Assembly: GCF_002042885.1 (NCBI RefSeq)
Contig: NZ_MVFY01000015.1
Location: 51,963 to 115,962, forward strand
Length of the DNA: 64,000 nucleotides
Source: Citrobacter portucalensis
GTDB taxonomy: Bacteria; Pseudomonadota; Gammaproteobacteria; Enterobacterales; Enterobacteriaceae
Reading direction: 5' to 3'
The position numbers and the translations under genes are program-made. The number at the start of each line of letters is the position of its first letter. Position 1 is the stretch's first letter. Under the pieces are notes generated by a model. That model was not told the DNA's origin. It saw only the letters and a program-made list of their open reading frames with translations, and did no database searches. Below, in pieces: positions 22,916 to 33,252 of this stretch.

Positions 22916-22937
22916 ACGCGTTTTTAACATGCTGGCA

Positions 22938-23909
22938 CTACTGTTGCAGTTCTTTCTCTGTAAAGAGATCGGCAAACAGTGCAGTGCTCAGATAACGCTC
23001 ACCCGATGACGGTAGAATAACCACTATATTCTTATTGGTAAAGGTTTCATCTTCCTGGAGCTTAAGCGCGGCAGCAACCGCAGCACCGGAAGAGATCCCA
23101 GCCAGAATACCTTCTTCTTCCATCAGACGACGCGCAGTAGAAATAGCTTCATCATTAGTGATGGCAACGACTTTATCGATAAGCTTCAGATCAAGGTTAC
23201 CCGGAATGAAGCCTGCGCCAATACCCTGAATTTTATGCGGGCCTGGTTTGAGTTCTTCACCTGCCAGCGCCTGGGCGATAACAGGGGAGTCGGTAGGTTC
23301 AACCGCGACGGTGATCAGATCGGTTTTGCCTTTAGTGCCTTTAATGTAACGGGTCACACCAGTCAACGTACCGCCAGTACCGACGCCGGAAATAAAGACA
23401 TCAACCTGGCCATCGGTATCTTCCCAGATTTCCGGGCCGGTAGTTTTTTCGTGGATTTCCGGGTTTGCCGGGTTGCTGAACTGCTGCAGCAGCAGGAATT
23501 TTTCCGGATCGCTGGCCACAATTTCTTCCGCTTTCTGAATCGCGCCCTTCATACCTTTTGCGCCTTCGGTCAGCACCAGGTTCGCGCCCAGCGCTTTTAA
23601 GAGCTTGCGGCGCTCAATGCTCATGGTTTCAGGCATGGTCAGAGTCAGTTTGTAACCGCGAGCTGCGGCAACGTAGGCCAGCGCAATCCCTGTGTTGCCG
23701 CTGGTTGGTTCGACCAGCTCTACACCCCGTTTCAGTACACCACGTTTTTCGGCATCCCAAATCATGTTGGCACCGATACGGCATTTGACGCTAAAGCTTG
23801 GGTTGCGTGATTCCACCTTCGCCAGAATGCGTCCGTTACCGATACGGTTCAGTCGAACCAGCGGCGTATGACCGATAGTCAGCGAGTTGTCTTCAAAAAT
23901 CTTACTCAT
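22938..23909 (-). CDS. cysK: Cysteine synthase A (O-acetylserine sulfhydrylase A) CysK
   Basis: Main PLP cysteine synthase, converting O-acetylserine and sulfide to cysteine, and partner of serine acetyltransferase CysE. It has 323 residues. The PLP lysine is K42 in [10 protein letters not shown]; the substrate loop TSGNTG and phosphate loop GTGGTLTG are present. It is the paralogue of cysM at 15615. It is monocistronic with its own terminator, and CysB control is expected from the family. Confidence 0.98.
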   Translation of the reverse strand: MSKIFEDNSLTIGHTPLVRLNRIGNGRILAKVESRNPSFSVKCRIGANMIWDAEKRGVLKRGVELVEPTSGNTGIALAYVAAARGYKLTLTMPETMSIERRKLLKALGANLVLTEGAKGMKGAIQKAEEIVASDPEKFLLLQQFSNPANPEIHEKTTGPEIWEDTDGQVDVFISGVGTGGTLTGVTRYIKGTKGKTDLITVAVEPTDSPVIAQALAGEELKPGPHKIQGIGAGFIPGNLDLKLIDKVVAITNDEAISTARRLMEEEGILAGISSGAAVAAALKLQEDETFTNKNIVVILPSSGERYLSTALFADLFTEKELQQ

Positions 23910-24034
23910 GGCCTGTCCTTAACTGTATGAAATTGGGATACCGCTTCAGCATACCTGTTGAGAAAGTATGGGGAAGTAAGGAATTCGTATATCTATATGC
24001 CACCAGGAAATAATGCGTTGCAGTATGGAATAAG

Positions 24035-24056
24035 AGCGGGCATAAGCCAGCCCGCT
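24035..24056 (-). terminator. Hairpin after cysZ
   Basis: Stem AGCGGGC (24035-24041) with GCCCGCT (24050-24056). On the minus strand the following TCTTATTCC is only weakly T-rich. Confidence 0.5.
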
Positions 24057-24072
24057 TTTACACATTTTTGCA

Positions 24073-24834
24073 TTACTTCCATAACGCGTGCTTAGCACGA
24101 TAGCAGTCTACCCACATCGCCGTGGCACCACAAACCGCGACCGGCATGATGAACAGATTGAGCACCGGAATCATGGTGAACAGGCTGGTCAATGCGCCAA
24201 ATTGCATATTGGTGACCTTGCGTGTGCGCAGCGCGACGCGCATCTCCTTAAAAGGCACCTTATGGTTATCAAACGGATAATCGCAGTACTGAATGGCCAG
24301 CATCCACGCGCTGAACAGGAACCACAGCACCGGGGCGACGGTCTGCCCAATACCCGGAATGAAATAGAGGATCAGCAACACGACGGCGCGCGGGAGATAC
24401 CACGCCAGCTTTTGCCATTCACGTTTCATAATACGGGGAACATCTTTCATGATGCCGAGAACGCCGGTGTCAGGCGGTGTTGCGCCCGTTAAGCGTGCTT
24501 CCAGTTGTTCTGCCAGCAGACCGTTAAACGGCGCGGCAATCCAGTTGGCTATGGTGGAAAACAGGTAGCCGAACACCAGTAGTACGGAGATAGTGACAAT
24601 CGGCCACAGCAAGTAGCTGAGCCACTGAAGCCAGTCAGGGACGTGACTCATCAGCGCGGGGATCCAGTTATCGAGTTGTGTGAATAGCCACCAGAATGCG
24701 CCGCCCATCAGCAGGATATTCACCAGCAAAGGCAGGATGACAAAGCGACGAATGCCCGGTTGGGTGATGAGCTTCCATCCCTGTGAAAAGTAATAAAGGC
24801 CGCTGCGAGGTACGACTGCAGATGATGAAACCAT
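24073..24834 (-). CDS. cysZ: Sulfate transporter CysZ
   Basis: Inner-membrane sulfate permease feeding assimilatory sulfate reduction, 253 residues. Its hydrophobic segments include [18 protein letters not shown], a family mark. The motif [13 protein letters not shown] lies in the central region. The start at 24834 gives the E. coli N-terminus (MVSS...[13 protein letters not shown]); the frame continues 40 codons further upstream without family similarity. It is divergent from zipA and lies next to cysK as in E. coli. Confidence 0.93.
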   Translation of the reverse strand: MVSSSAVVPRSGLYYFSQGWKLITQPGIRRFVILPLLVNILLMGGAFWWLFTQLDNWIPALMSHVPDWLQWLSYLLWPIVTISVLLVFGYLFSTIANWIAAPFNGLLAEQLEARLTGATPPDTGVLGIMKDVPRIMKREWQKLAWYLPRAVVLLILYFIPGIGQTVAPVLWFLFSAWMLAIQYCDYPFDNHKVPFKEMRVALRTRKVTNMQFGALTSLFTMIPVLNLFIMPVAVCGATAMWVDCYRAKHALWK

Positions 24835-25064
24835 GGTCAGGACATACTCCTTGTTATATAAGCTCTGGTAAACTTTGCGTATCTTACCGGGTTGTTGAGC
24901 GTTAAGCTGTTCAGAAATGTTCGAAAAAACAGCAAAAAGCACAATTTTGTTCATCTTTATGCCGTGAAAGCCAAGAGTGCACTTGCACTTGGCGTAATCG
25001 ACAAATACTCTTAGTGAGTAAATGTTTGCCGTGGTGGCAAGGTGTTAGAACAACAGAGAATATA

Positions 25065-26117
25065 ATGATGCAGGATTTGCGTCTGATATTAATCATTGTT
25101 GGCGCGATCGCCATAATCGCTTTACTGGTACATGGTTTTTGGACTAGCCGTAAAGAGCGGTCTTCTATATTCCGCGATCGCCCACTGAAACGCATGAAGT
25201 CTAAACGTGAAGACGAGGATTCGTTCGACGACAACGTCGAGGAAGACGAAGGCGTGGGCGAAGTTCGCGTTCATCGTGTGAATCATGCTCCCGGTAACGC
25301 GCAGGAACATGGTGTTCCTCCTCAGTCGCCGCAACACCAGTACCAGCCGCCTTATGCGTCTGCTCAGCCGCGTCAACCCGCGCCGCAGCCTGCACAAGCG
25401 CCGGTACCGCCGCCGCATGCTCAGCAGCAGCCGCAGCCTGTACAACCGCAGCAGCCGGTGCAGCATCAGCCTGTTCAGCAACAACCTGTGCAGCAGCCGA
25501 TGCAGCATCAGCCCGTTGCTCCGCAGGTTCAGCAGCCGATGCAGCATCAGCCCGTTGCTCCGCAGGTTCAGCAGCCCGTGCAGCAAGCACCGCAACCTGC
25601 ACCGCAGGCTTTCCAGCCCGCAGAGCCTGCCGTTGAACATCAACCGCAGCCTGAGCCAGTAGTTGAAGAAGCGCCTGTTGCTGAAAAACCGCAGCGTAAA
25701 GAAGCGGTCATTATTATGAACGTTGCGGCGCATCACGGTAGTGAGCTCAACGGTGAAGTGCTGCTCAACAGCATTCAGCAAGCCGGTTTTAAATTTGGCG
25801 ATATGAATATTTTCCATCGTCATTTGAGCCCGGATGGCAGCGGTCCTTCGCTGTTCAGCCTTGCCAATATGGTTAACCCAGGAACGTTTGACCCCGAAAT
25901 GACGGGTGATTTCAGCACCCCTGGCGTGACTATTTTTATGCAGGTTCCGTCCTACGGTGACGAGCTGCAAAACTTTAAGCTGATGCTGCAGTCCGCACAG
26001 CACATTGCCGATGAAGTGGGTGGTGTGGTGCTCGACGATCAACGTCGCATGATGACGCCGCAGAAACTGCGCGAGTATCAGGACCGCATCCGCGAAGTTA
26101 AAGAATCTCACGCCTGA
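25065..26117 (+). CDS. zipA: Cell division protein ZipA
   Basis: Essential divisome protein that tethers FtsZ to the inner membrane. The N-terminal anchor is at about residues 6-28 ([20 protein letters not shown]). A charged segment follows at about 30-75, then a long Pro/Gln-rich linker (about 80-205), then the C-terminal FtsZ-binding domain ([20 protein letters not shown] onward). The 350 residues exceed the 328 of E. coli because the linker carries an exact 13-residue tandem duplication ([13 protein letters not shown]). The start MMQDLRL at 25065 fits the family. Confidence 0.95.
   Translation: MMQDLRLILIIVGAIAIIALLVHGFWTSRKERSSIFRDRPLKRMKSKREDEDSFDDNVEEDEGVGEVRVHRVNHAPGNAQEHGVPPQSPQHQYQPPYASAQPRQPAPQPAQAPVPPPHAQQQPQPVQPQQPVQHQPVQQQPVQQPMQHQPVAPQVQQPMQHQPVAPQVQQPVQQAPQPAPQAFQPAEPAVEHQPQPEPVVEEAPVAEKPQRKEAVIIMNVAAHHGSELNGEVLLNSIQQAGFKFGDMNIFHRHLSPDGSGPSLFSLANMVNPGTFDPEMTGDFSTPGVTIFMQVPSYGDELQNFKLMLQSAQHIADEVGGVVLDDQRRMMTPQKLREYQDRIREVKESHA
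25495..25573 (+). repeat. 39-bp tandem duplication in the zipA linker
   Basis: Two adjacent copies of a 39-base unit encoding [13 protein letters not shown], in frame within the Pro/Gln linker, with a third partial copy (QQPVQ) after them. This is a slippage-type expansion that keeps the reading frame. Confidence 0.85.
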
Positions 26118-26146
26118 TTCTCCTCTGGCGTGACATCTCCTTGCTA

Positions 26147-26172
26147 AACCCCCGCCTGTCGGGGGTTTTTTA
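26147..26172 (+). terminator. Terminator of zipA
   Basis: Stem AACCCCCG (26147-26154) with CGGGGGTT (26160-26167), followed by a T-run. ligA starts 17 bases later. Confidence 0.9.
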
Positions 26173-26179
26173 TCATTGA

Positions 26180-28204
<2,025 letters not shown>

Positions 28205-28205
28205 A

Positions 28206-28424
28206 ATGGAAAAAGAGCAGCTGGTTGAAATCGCCAATTCCGTGATGCCCTTTGGCAAATATAAAGGGCGTCGGCTGATTGATGTCCCGGAAGAGTATCT
28301 GCTGTGGTTTGCCCGTAAAGATGAATTCCCGCCGGGAAAGCTGGGCGAGCTGATGCAAATCACGCTGCTGATTAAAACTGAAGGGCTGACGCAACTGGTG
28401 CAGCCCCTGAAACGCCCTCTCTAA
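28206..28424 (+). CDS. ypeB: YpeB, small conserved protein (DUF3820)
   Basis: A 72-residue protein of unknown function. The motif MPFGKYKGRRLIDVPEEYL is the DUF3820 hallmark, often found near exonuclease-like proteins. The ATG at 28206 lies one base after the ligA stop, so it is coupled to ligA as in E. coli. Its stop overlaps the convergent yfeH stop by three bases. Confidence 0.93.
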   Translation: MEKEQLVEIANSVMPFGKYKGRRLIDVPEEYLLWFARKDEFPPGKLGELMQITLLIKTEGLTQLVQPLKRPL

Positions 28425-29419
28425 GCCTTTGCGGCGCGGCTTTTCTGCTGCGCCTGCAATGCGTCTGTTTGTTGCTTGTAGCGACGTGCCAGCACGGCAC
28501 ACACCATCAGCTGAATTTGATGGAAGATCATCAACGGCAGCACCATCATTCCTATCACTGACGTCGGGAACAGAATATTTGCCATTGGGATCCCATTCGC
28601 CAGGCTCTTTTTCGATCCGCAAAAGACAATGGTGATCTCATCGGCTTTGTTGAAGCCGCATTTCCGCGCAACAAAGACGTTGATGCCAATCACGATTGCC
28701 AGCAATACGATGCTGACCACCATGATAAACAACAGCGAACCAATCCCCACTTTGTGCCAGATCCCGTTAACCACGGCTTCACTGAAGGCGGAGTACACCA
28801 CCAGCAAGATGGAGGATTGGTCCGTTTTGGCGATCCATTTTTTATGTCGGGACACCCAGTTACCAATCCACGGACGTGAAAGATGTCCCAGTACGAACGG
28901 CAGCAGCAGCTGCAGCATGATTTTCCCCACCTGCTCCAGACTGCCTTCTGCGCCATGCATATTCATTACCAGGCCAACCAGTAACGGCGAGAGAAAAATA
29001 CCCAGCAGGCTGGAGGCCGAAGCGGAACACACGGCGGCAGCAACGTTACCCCCCGCCAGCGACGTAAAAGCGATTGCCGACTGCACCGTGGCCGGCAAAA
29101 TACACAGGTACAGGAAACCGGTGTACAGCATCGGGTCAACATTTACCGGTGCCCACCAGGCGAACAGAACGCCCAGCACCGGGAAAACAACAAACGTGCT
29201 GCACATCACCCACAGATGTAAACGCCAGTGACTACCGCCGGCAATAATGGCTTCACGCGAAAGCTTCGCCCCGTGCATAAAAAACAGTAGGGCAATGGCA
29301 GCGGTGGTTAAGCCTTCAAAGAAAGGTACAAAGCCACCTTCGGCCGGGAAAAAGGACGCCAGTAAAACGACCGTAATCAACGTTATCGTGAACGGATCAA
29401 GGATACGAAAAAGTTTCAT
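28421..29419 (-). CDS. yfeH: Putative bile acid:sodium symporter family protein YfeH
   Basis: Inner-membrane protein of the SBF-like (bile acid/sodium symporter) family, 332 residues with about ten hydrophobic segments. Typical motifs are FCGSKKSLANGIPMA and the AGGNVAAAVCSAS region. The substrate is unknown. It is transcribed away from yfeR, its likely LysR regulator, across an 89-base gap. Its stop overlaps that of ypeB. Confidence 0.92.
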   Translation of the reverse strand: MKLFRILDPFTITLITVVLLASFFPAEGGFVPFFEGLTTAAIALLFFMHGAKLSREAIIAGGSHWRLHLWVMCSTFVVFPVLGVLFAWWAPVNVDPMLYTGFLYLCILPATVQSAIAFTSLAGGNVAAAVCSASASSLLGIFLSPLLVGLVMNMHGAEGSLEQVGKIMLQLLLPFVLGHLSRPWIGNWVSRHKKWIAKTDQSSILLVVYSAFSEAVVNGIWHKVGIGSLLFIMVVSIVLLAIVIGINVFVARKCGFNKADEITIVFCGSKKSLANGIPMANILFPTSVIGMMVLPLMIFHQIQLMVCAVLARRYKQQTDALQAQQKSRAAKA

Positions 29420-29482
29420 AAAAGCTCCTGAAATTCGGTAGGAACATTTTGCGTTTTTCTGTTTGAGAAATAAAATTGATTT

Positions 29483-29506
29483 ATTGCATCCATATATGAA
29501 TCGAAT
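29483..29506. promoter_or_regulatory. 24-bp dyad directly before the yfeR start codon
   Basis: A dyad centred on CATATATG, with 20 of 24 positions symmetric, lies two bases before the yfeR ATG and in the yfeH/yfeR divergent region. The placement suits an autoregulatory LysR operator. There is no visible Shine-Dalgarno between it and the ATG. Confidence 0.45.
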
Positions 29507-29508
29507 AG

Positions 29509-30435
29509 ATGAATTACTCTCTGCGTCAGCTCCGTATCTTTGTTACCGTCGCTCAGGCCAAAAGCTTTAGCCGGGCGGGGGATATCATTGGCTTAAGCCA
29601 GTCTGCGGTCAGCCACAGCGTTAAAGAGCTGGAAGGGCAGACGGGTGTGCGGTTGTTAGATAGAACAACGCGGGAAGTGGTGCTGACGGAAGCAGGGCAC
29701 CAGTTGGCGGCGCGGCTGGAACGTATTCTGGATGAACTGCACAGCACGCTGCGTGAAGCAGGCCAGGTGGGAACGCAGTTAACCGGAACGGTGCGCGTTG
29801 CCGCCAGCCAGACAATATCTGCTCACCTTATTCCACAGTGTATTGCCCAGAGTAATCAGCTTTATCCAGCAATCGATTTTGTGCTGCACGATCGTCCGCA
29901 ACAGTGGGTGCTGGAGAGTATTCGTCAGGGCGAGGTAGATTTTGGCATTGTGATAGATCCAGGTGCTGTGACCGATCTGCAGTGTGAAGCGGTGTTATCC
30001 GAACCGTTCCTGCTGTTGTGTCGAGGGGATCATCCGCTAGCCCAACGCGAATGGGTAAATTGGCAGGATTTATATCATGAGCGCCTGGTATTACAGGATT
30101 ACGCTTCCGGCAGTCGACCGTTGATCGATGCGGCACTGGCTCACTTTTCCATTGAGGCCAATATCGTTCAGGAGATAGGTCACCCTGCCACGCTTTTCCC
30201 GATGGTTGAGGCGGGGATTGGTATCAGCGTGCTGCCTGCGCTGGCGCTTCCTCTGCCACAGGGCAGCCATTTGCAGGTTAAACGCCTGACGCCGGTTGTG
30301 GAACGACAATTGATGCTGGCACGACGTAAAAATCGTTCTTTATCGACTGCGGCCCAGGCGCTGTGGGACGTAGTACGGATGCAGGCCAGTGAATTAACCG
30401 CCGGTCGGGCACGGGATCCTTTGTACCAGCTTTAA
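29509..30435 (+). CDS. yfeR: LysR-family regulator YfeR
   Basis: A 308-residue LysR transcription factor. The N-terminal helix-turn-helix is at about residues 18-37 ([20 protein letters not shown]) and the effector-binding domain starts near 90. It is divergent from yfeH, which YfeR regulates in Salmonella in response to osmolarity (family knowledge). The start codon has no clear ribosome binding site; other in-frame starts would lose the helix-turn-helix, so the ATG at 29509 is kept. Confidence 0.92.
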   Translation: MNYSLRQLRIFVTVAQAKSFSRAGDIIGLSQSAVSHSVKELEGQTGVRLLDRTTREVVLTEAGHQLAARLERILDELHSTLREAGQVGTQLTGTVRVAASQTISAHLIPQCIAQSNQLYPAIDFVLHDRPQQWVLESIRQGEVDFGIVIDPGAVTDLQCEAVLSEPFLLLCRGDHPLAQREWVNWQDLYHERLVLQDYASGSRPLIDAALAHFSIEANIVQEIGHPATLFPMVEAGIGISVLPALALPLPQGSHLQVKRLTPVVERQLMLARRKNRSLSTAAQALWDVVRMQASELTAGRARDPLYQL

Positions 30436-30862
30436 CGATATGGCTGGTGTTTGTCATGTCGTTAAGTTTGGCTTTCAGTATCGATGAACTGATCGTTAAC
30501 TTTTATATTTTTACCCGGCACCGGACTACCTCTTTATATTTATAAATTCTCCTGCGATATTCTTAGGCAATTGCTTAGTTTGCGGATTTGTAAGGCTATT
30601 TTAAATTATTACTTTTTTTCTTGACCTTCCACTTGCTGGAAGGTTGATACTCTTTATACGCAAGTACGGATAGCAGTATCTAATACAATGATGTATAGCG
30701 ATTGATTAATGAAATGACTAAGCAATTTATACAGTAACTCGTTATAGGTAGAATTAACACGATCCCGATGGAGTAATATTAGTGACATGTTAAATAATCC
30801 TACAATAGCTGGTTGCTGAAACTAATCCGGTAAATATATTTAACTAATGGGTATTGGCGGCG
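30436..30862. other. AT-rich intergenic region upstream of the copper-type locus
   Basis: 427 bases without a gene and clearly more AT-rich than the flanking backbone. It contains the CueR-type promoter at 30621-30651. The predicted transcript would have a leader of about 200 bases before the first CDS. The leader shows only tiny open frames (for example ten codons from an ATG near 30786) that lack convincing ribosome binding sites. Confidence 0.7.
30621..30651 (+). promoter_or_regulatory. CueR-type (MerR-family) metal-responsive promoter
   Basis: The -35 hexamer TTGACC (30621-30626) and the -10 GATACT (30646-30651) are 19 bases apart, the long spacer typical of MerR-family promoters. Within it lies a perfect dyad, ACCTTCC (30624-30630) and GGAAGGT (30638-30644), with centre ACTTGCT. 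As I recall, the E. coli copA CueR operator differs from this at about one central base. The dyad shows CueR (Cu+/Ag+/Au+) control rather than mercury or zinc control. Confidence 0.88.
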
Positions 30863-31954
30863 ATGATAAGCAAAAATAAAATTTTAATTGCAATGCAAAT
30901 TAGTATGCTGGCATGGTCTGGTTATACGTTTGCAGCAGACAGAGTGTATGTAGCAAATGAAGGTGCAGATTCAGTTAATGTACTTGATGCTGCGTCTTTA
31001 AAGACTGTAGATAAAGTACATGTTGGTAAAATGCCGCATAACGTTCAGGTGTCACCAGACAATAAAACAGTTTGGGTAACCAACCTTGGTGCTAACGGGA
31101 CACATTCATCAGGCTCTGAACATATGGATATGAGTAAAGATGCCCATTCTGAGAAAATGGATATGGGCAAAGATTCTCATGCAGGCAAAAAGGAACATGG
31201 CGAAGTTTGGGTTATTAATGCCGAAAATGATACGGTTATTGCAAAACTTCCGGTTGGCGCACACCCTGCGCATGTTGTCGTCACCCCTGATGGGAAAATG
31301 GCGTATATCTCAAATAGTGCAGATAACACTATCAGCGTGATTGATGCAGAACATTTGAAAAATTTAACGACAATTAATGTAGGTAAATTCCCTCATGGCC
31401 TCAGAGTGAGTCCTGACGGTAAAGAAGTTTATATCGCGAATATGAAAGGGGGCACGGTATCCGTTGTCGATACAGCCAGTAATAAAGAGGTCGCGCAGAT
31501 CCCATTAGGTAAAATGCCAGCCCAGGTAGGTTTCTCACCGGACGGAAAACTGGTGTTTGTTTCCCTGTCTGGTGAAGACGCTGTAGCGGTGATTGATACA
31601 GCAACGCGTAAAGTTGTGAAGAAAATTAATGTAGGTACCGTACCAATCCAGCTGTTTGGTACTCCGGATGGTAAAAGCATGCTGGTAACCAATCAGGGCT
31701 CGAAGAGCAAGCCGGGTAACACAATAAACATGATTGATATCGCAAGCCTTACGGTAGCGAAAACCATCACCACTGGCGATGGGGCCCATGGCGTGGTTGT
31801 CGATAAAAATGGCAAGTATGCTTACGTAACTAACTCATTTGCAAACTCTGTTTCGATGATTGACATTAATGAGCGTAAGGTAGTGAACACGCTCCCGGTA
31901 GACAACAACCCAAATGGTATCAGCTGGGGCTCTGTCGAAGTGACGCCTAAATAA
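30863..31954 (+). CDS. Secreted YVTN/YncE-like seven-blade beta-propeller with Met/His-rich repeat
   Basis: A 363-residue exported protein. The Sec signal peptide ends near residue 28 (YTFA|ADRVYV). The rest is a chain of about seven YVTN-type blades with repeated DGK-x-x-Y/V-x-x-N and VIDxA motifs. Between the first two blades lies an insertion (about residues 78-113) with H81, H87, M88, M90, H95, M99, M101, H106 and H112. It contains two copies of an 11-residue unit, MDMSKDAHSEK and MDMGKDSHAGK, a likely Cu(I)/Ag(I)-binding loop. It lies under a CueR-type promoter. I do not know a named homologue; YncE is the nearest familiar relative. The gene is AT-rich relative to its neighbours. Confidence 0.85.
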   Translation: MISKNKILIAMQISMLAWSGYTFAADRVYVANEGADSVNVLDAASLKTVDKVHVGKMPHNVQVSPDNKTVWVTNLGANGTHSSGSEHMDMSKDAHSEKMDMGKDSHAGKKEHGEVWVINAENDTVIAKLPVGAHPAHVVVTPDGKMAYISNSADNTISVIDAEHLKNLTTINVGKFPHGLRVSPDGKEVYIANMKGGTVSVVDTASNKEVAQIPLGKMPAQVGFSPDGKLVFVSLSGEDAVAVIDTATRKVVKKINVGTVPIQLFGTPDGKSMLVTNQGSKSKPGNTINMIDIASLTVAKTITTGDGAHGVVVDKNGKYAYVTNSFANSVSMIDINERKVVNTLPVDNNPNGISWGSVEVTPK

Positions 31955-31971
31955 CTGTGCTAGCATTTATC

Positions 31972-32000
31972 AATACCCGTCATTCGCTGGCGGGTATTTT
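31972..32000 (+). terminator. Hairpin between the propeller and DUF302 genes
   Basis: Stem AATACCCG (31972-31979) with CGGGTATT (31991-31998), followed by TTTTC. The short T-run suggests partial termination, lowering DUF302 expression relative to the propeller. Confidence 0.6.
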
Positions 32001-32031
32001 CATGAATATTCTATAAATAAAGGAACGACAG

Positions 32032-32427
32032 ATGAGAAAGCCGGAGCGGACAAAAACGCTGCCTAGTAAGTTCAATTTTGATGATACTGTAAACAGACTC
32101 GTCAGCGTATTGAATGCTAAAAATATTCGTATTTTTGTGCAGGTTGATCAACAGCAAGCGGCAACGGATGTAGGTCTTGCTCTGCGACCGACGATGTTAT
32201 TTCTGTTTGGTAACCCAAAGGGGGGTACTCCTGCCATGCAAGCAAATCCTCATGCGGCAATAGAGTTACCCCTACGGGTGGTTATTTGGCAGGATGACAA
32301 TGGTGATACCCATATAGATTATCAGGATGCAAGTACTGTTCTGGAGTTTGACTATGGTGTTGCACATAATATTGTTGCTCCAGTTAGCATCCTGACAACC
32401 CTTCTTAACGAAGTGGCCGGTAATTAA
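32032..32427 (+). CDS. DUF302 family protein
   Basis: A 131-residue cytoplasmic protein (no signal peptide or membrane segment) of the DUF302 family. Visible family features are the N-terminal FNFDDTVNRLVSVLNAKNIR helix and the central segment LRPTMLFLFGNPKGGTPAM, followed by ELPLRVVIWQD. The function is unknown. An AAGGAACGAC site precedes the ATG. It lies 77 bases after the propeller gene across a weak hairpin, and a strong terminator follows, so it is probably the second and last gene of the CueR-controlled unit. Confidence 0.85.
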   Translation: MRKPERTKTLPSKFNFDDTVNRLVSVLNAKNIRIFVQVDQQQAATDVGLALRPTMLFLFGNPKGGTPAMQANPHAAIELPLRVVIWQDDNGDTHIDYQDASTVLEFDYGVAHNIVAPVSILTTLLNEVAGN

Positions 32428-32431
32428 TTGC

Positions 32432-32472
32432 AAATAACACTAAATGCCTCGTGGATATTTAGTGTTATTTTT
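32432..32472 (+). terminator. Strong terminator after the DUF302 gene
   Basis: A perfect 14-bp stem, 32432-32445 with 32457-32470 (AAATAACACTAAAT and its complement), an 11-base loop and a closing T-run. It closes the propeller-DUF302 unit. Confidence 0.92.
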
Positions 32473-32657
32473 CTGCGTTTATCATGCAAATATTTAACCC
32501 GCTATAATAAACCTATTGAATAATACATATGATGTTCATTACTCTTCAATGTTTGTCGATTCGTCTATTTTATAAATAGAAGGGTTTTTGTTTGCAATAT
32601 TATGTGAAGAGTATATCTTGACGCTCAAATATTAATATGTAAGTTATGAGGATAGTT

Positions 32658-32927
32658 ATGAAAAAGACATTAGTCACATCATTGGCCGCTTCTTTGTGTT
32701 TTCTCAGTCTGTCTGCCTTTGCTGCTACAGAAATCTCGCAACAAGAAGCCAATAGTTTAAAACATGTCAAGTCAATCACCGTAACGGAAAATACGGTGAA
32801 TCAATGTATGCACAAAATTTCGAAAATGGCAGATAAAGAAGGTGCTGATTTCTTTGTTATTAAGAACTTCTCTTCTATAGGCAATGGTTCTCAGGCTGTA
32901 GTGACCAGCGAACTCTATAAGAAGTAA
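32658..32927 (+). CDS. Small secreted BhsA/McbA/YhcN-family (DUF1471) protein
   Basis: An 89-residue periplasmic protein: signal peptide MKKTLVTSLAASLCFLSLSAFA, then a short DUF1471 domain (ATEISQQEANSLKHVKSITV) ending in VVTSELYKK. Members include BhsA, which lowers copper permeability and biofilm formation in E. coli, and several stress-induced relatives. The lone Cys (about residue 50) is unusual enough to note. The ATG at 32658 follows a GAGGATAG site. It has its own upstream region after the strong terminator, so it is a separate transcript next to the copper-type genes. Confidence 0.88.
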   Translation: MKKTLVTSLAASLCFLSLSAFAATEISQQEANSLKHVKSITVTENTVNQCMHKISKMADKEGADFFVIKNFSSIGNGSQAVVTSELYKK

Positions 32928-33252
32928 ACAGCTGTTTCCCCCGTTTTAATTATTGATTAGCGAAAGTGCGTTGTTGTACCTGCTTTCGCTTATTAATAAT
33001 CAACAAATGTTTGTCAGTCATTTGCAAGGCGGGCTTTGTCAGCCCACTCGTCTGACTAATTCCTGATGTGTTGGTACTCCTTGCCATTTCTGGCAGAAAA
33101 AAAATGTGAGTTCAGGCCGATTTAGCACATGCCATCTATACCGATTTACTATCGGTTATCGGGATAAACGGTATTGGTAATCGATTGCGTAGTCTCGCTA
33201 TAACAATGCGGTACGCTACGTTATTTCGATTACTCAGTATTAAGGACATCTC
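32928..33252. other. Intergenic region between the DUF1471 gene and xapA
   Basis: 325 bases without a gene. A GCGAAAG...CTTTCGC inverted repeat (near 32959-32988) may end the DUF1471 transcript. A LysR-type dyad at 33140-33156 and a TATAAC -10-like element near 33200 suggest the xapA promoter. Confidence 0.6.
33140..33156. promoter_or_regulatory. Candidate XapR operator upstream of xapA
   Basis: Perfect dyad ACCGAT-N5-ATCGGT. If transcription starts just after the TATAAC at about 33200, the dyad centre falls near -60, the usual site for a LysR activator. XapR activates xapAB in response to xanthosine. Confidence 0.4.

Larger units (their letters stand above)
22555..22937. other. Intergenic region between ptsH and cysK
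   Basis: 383 bases without a gene. It holds the ptsH leader and promoter region (a CATAAT -10-like hexamer on the minus strand near 22725), a Cra-like site at 22758-22773, and the cysK terminator at 22887-22915. I see no further ORF or RNA gene. Confidence 0.7.

Noticed and set aside
25122..26111. Long minus-strand frame opposite zipA
   Set aside because: It is a shadow of the Pro/Gln-rich linker, giving low-complexity Leu/Arg runs; zipA itself is certain.
30436..32927. Prophage or transposon remnant at the copper-type segment
   Set aside because: No integrase, transposase, terminal inverted repeats or target duplication are visible.
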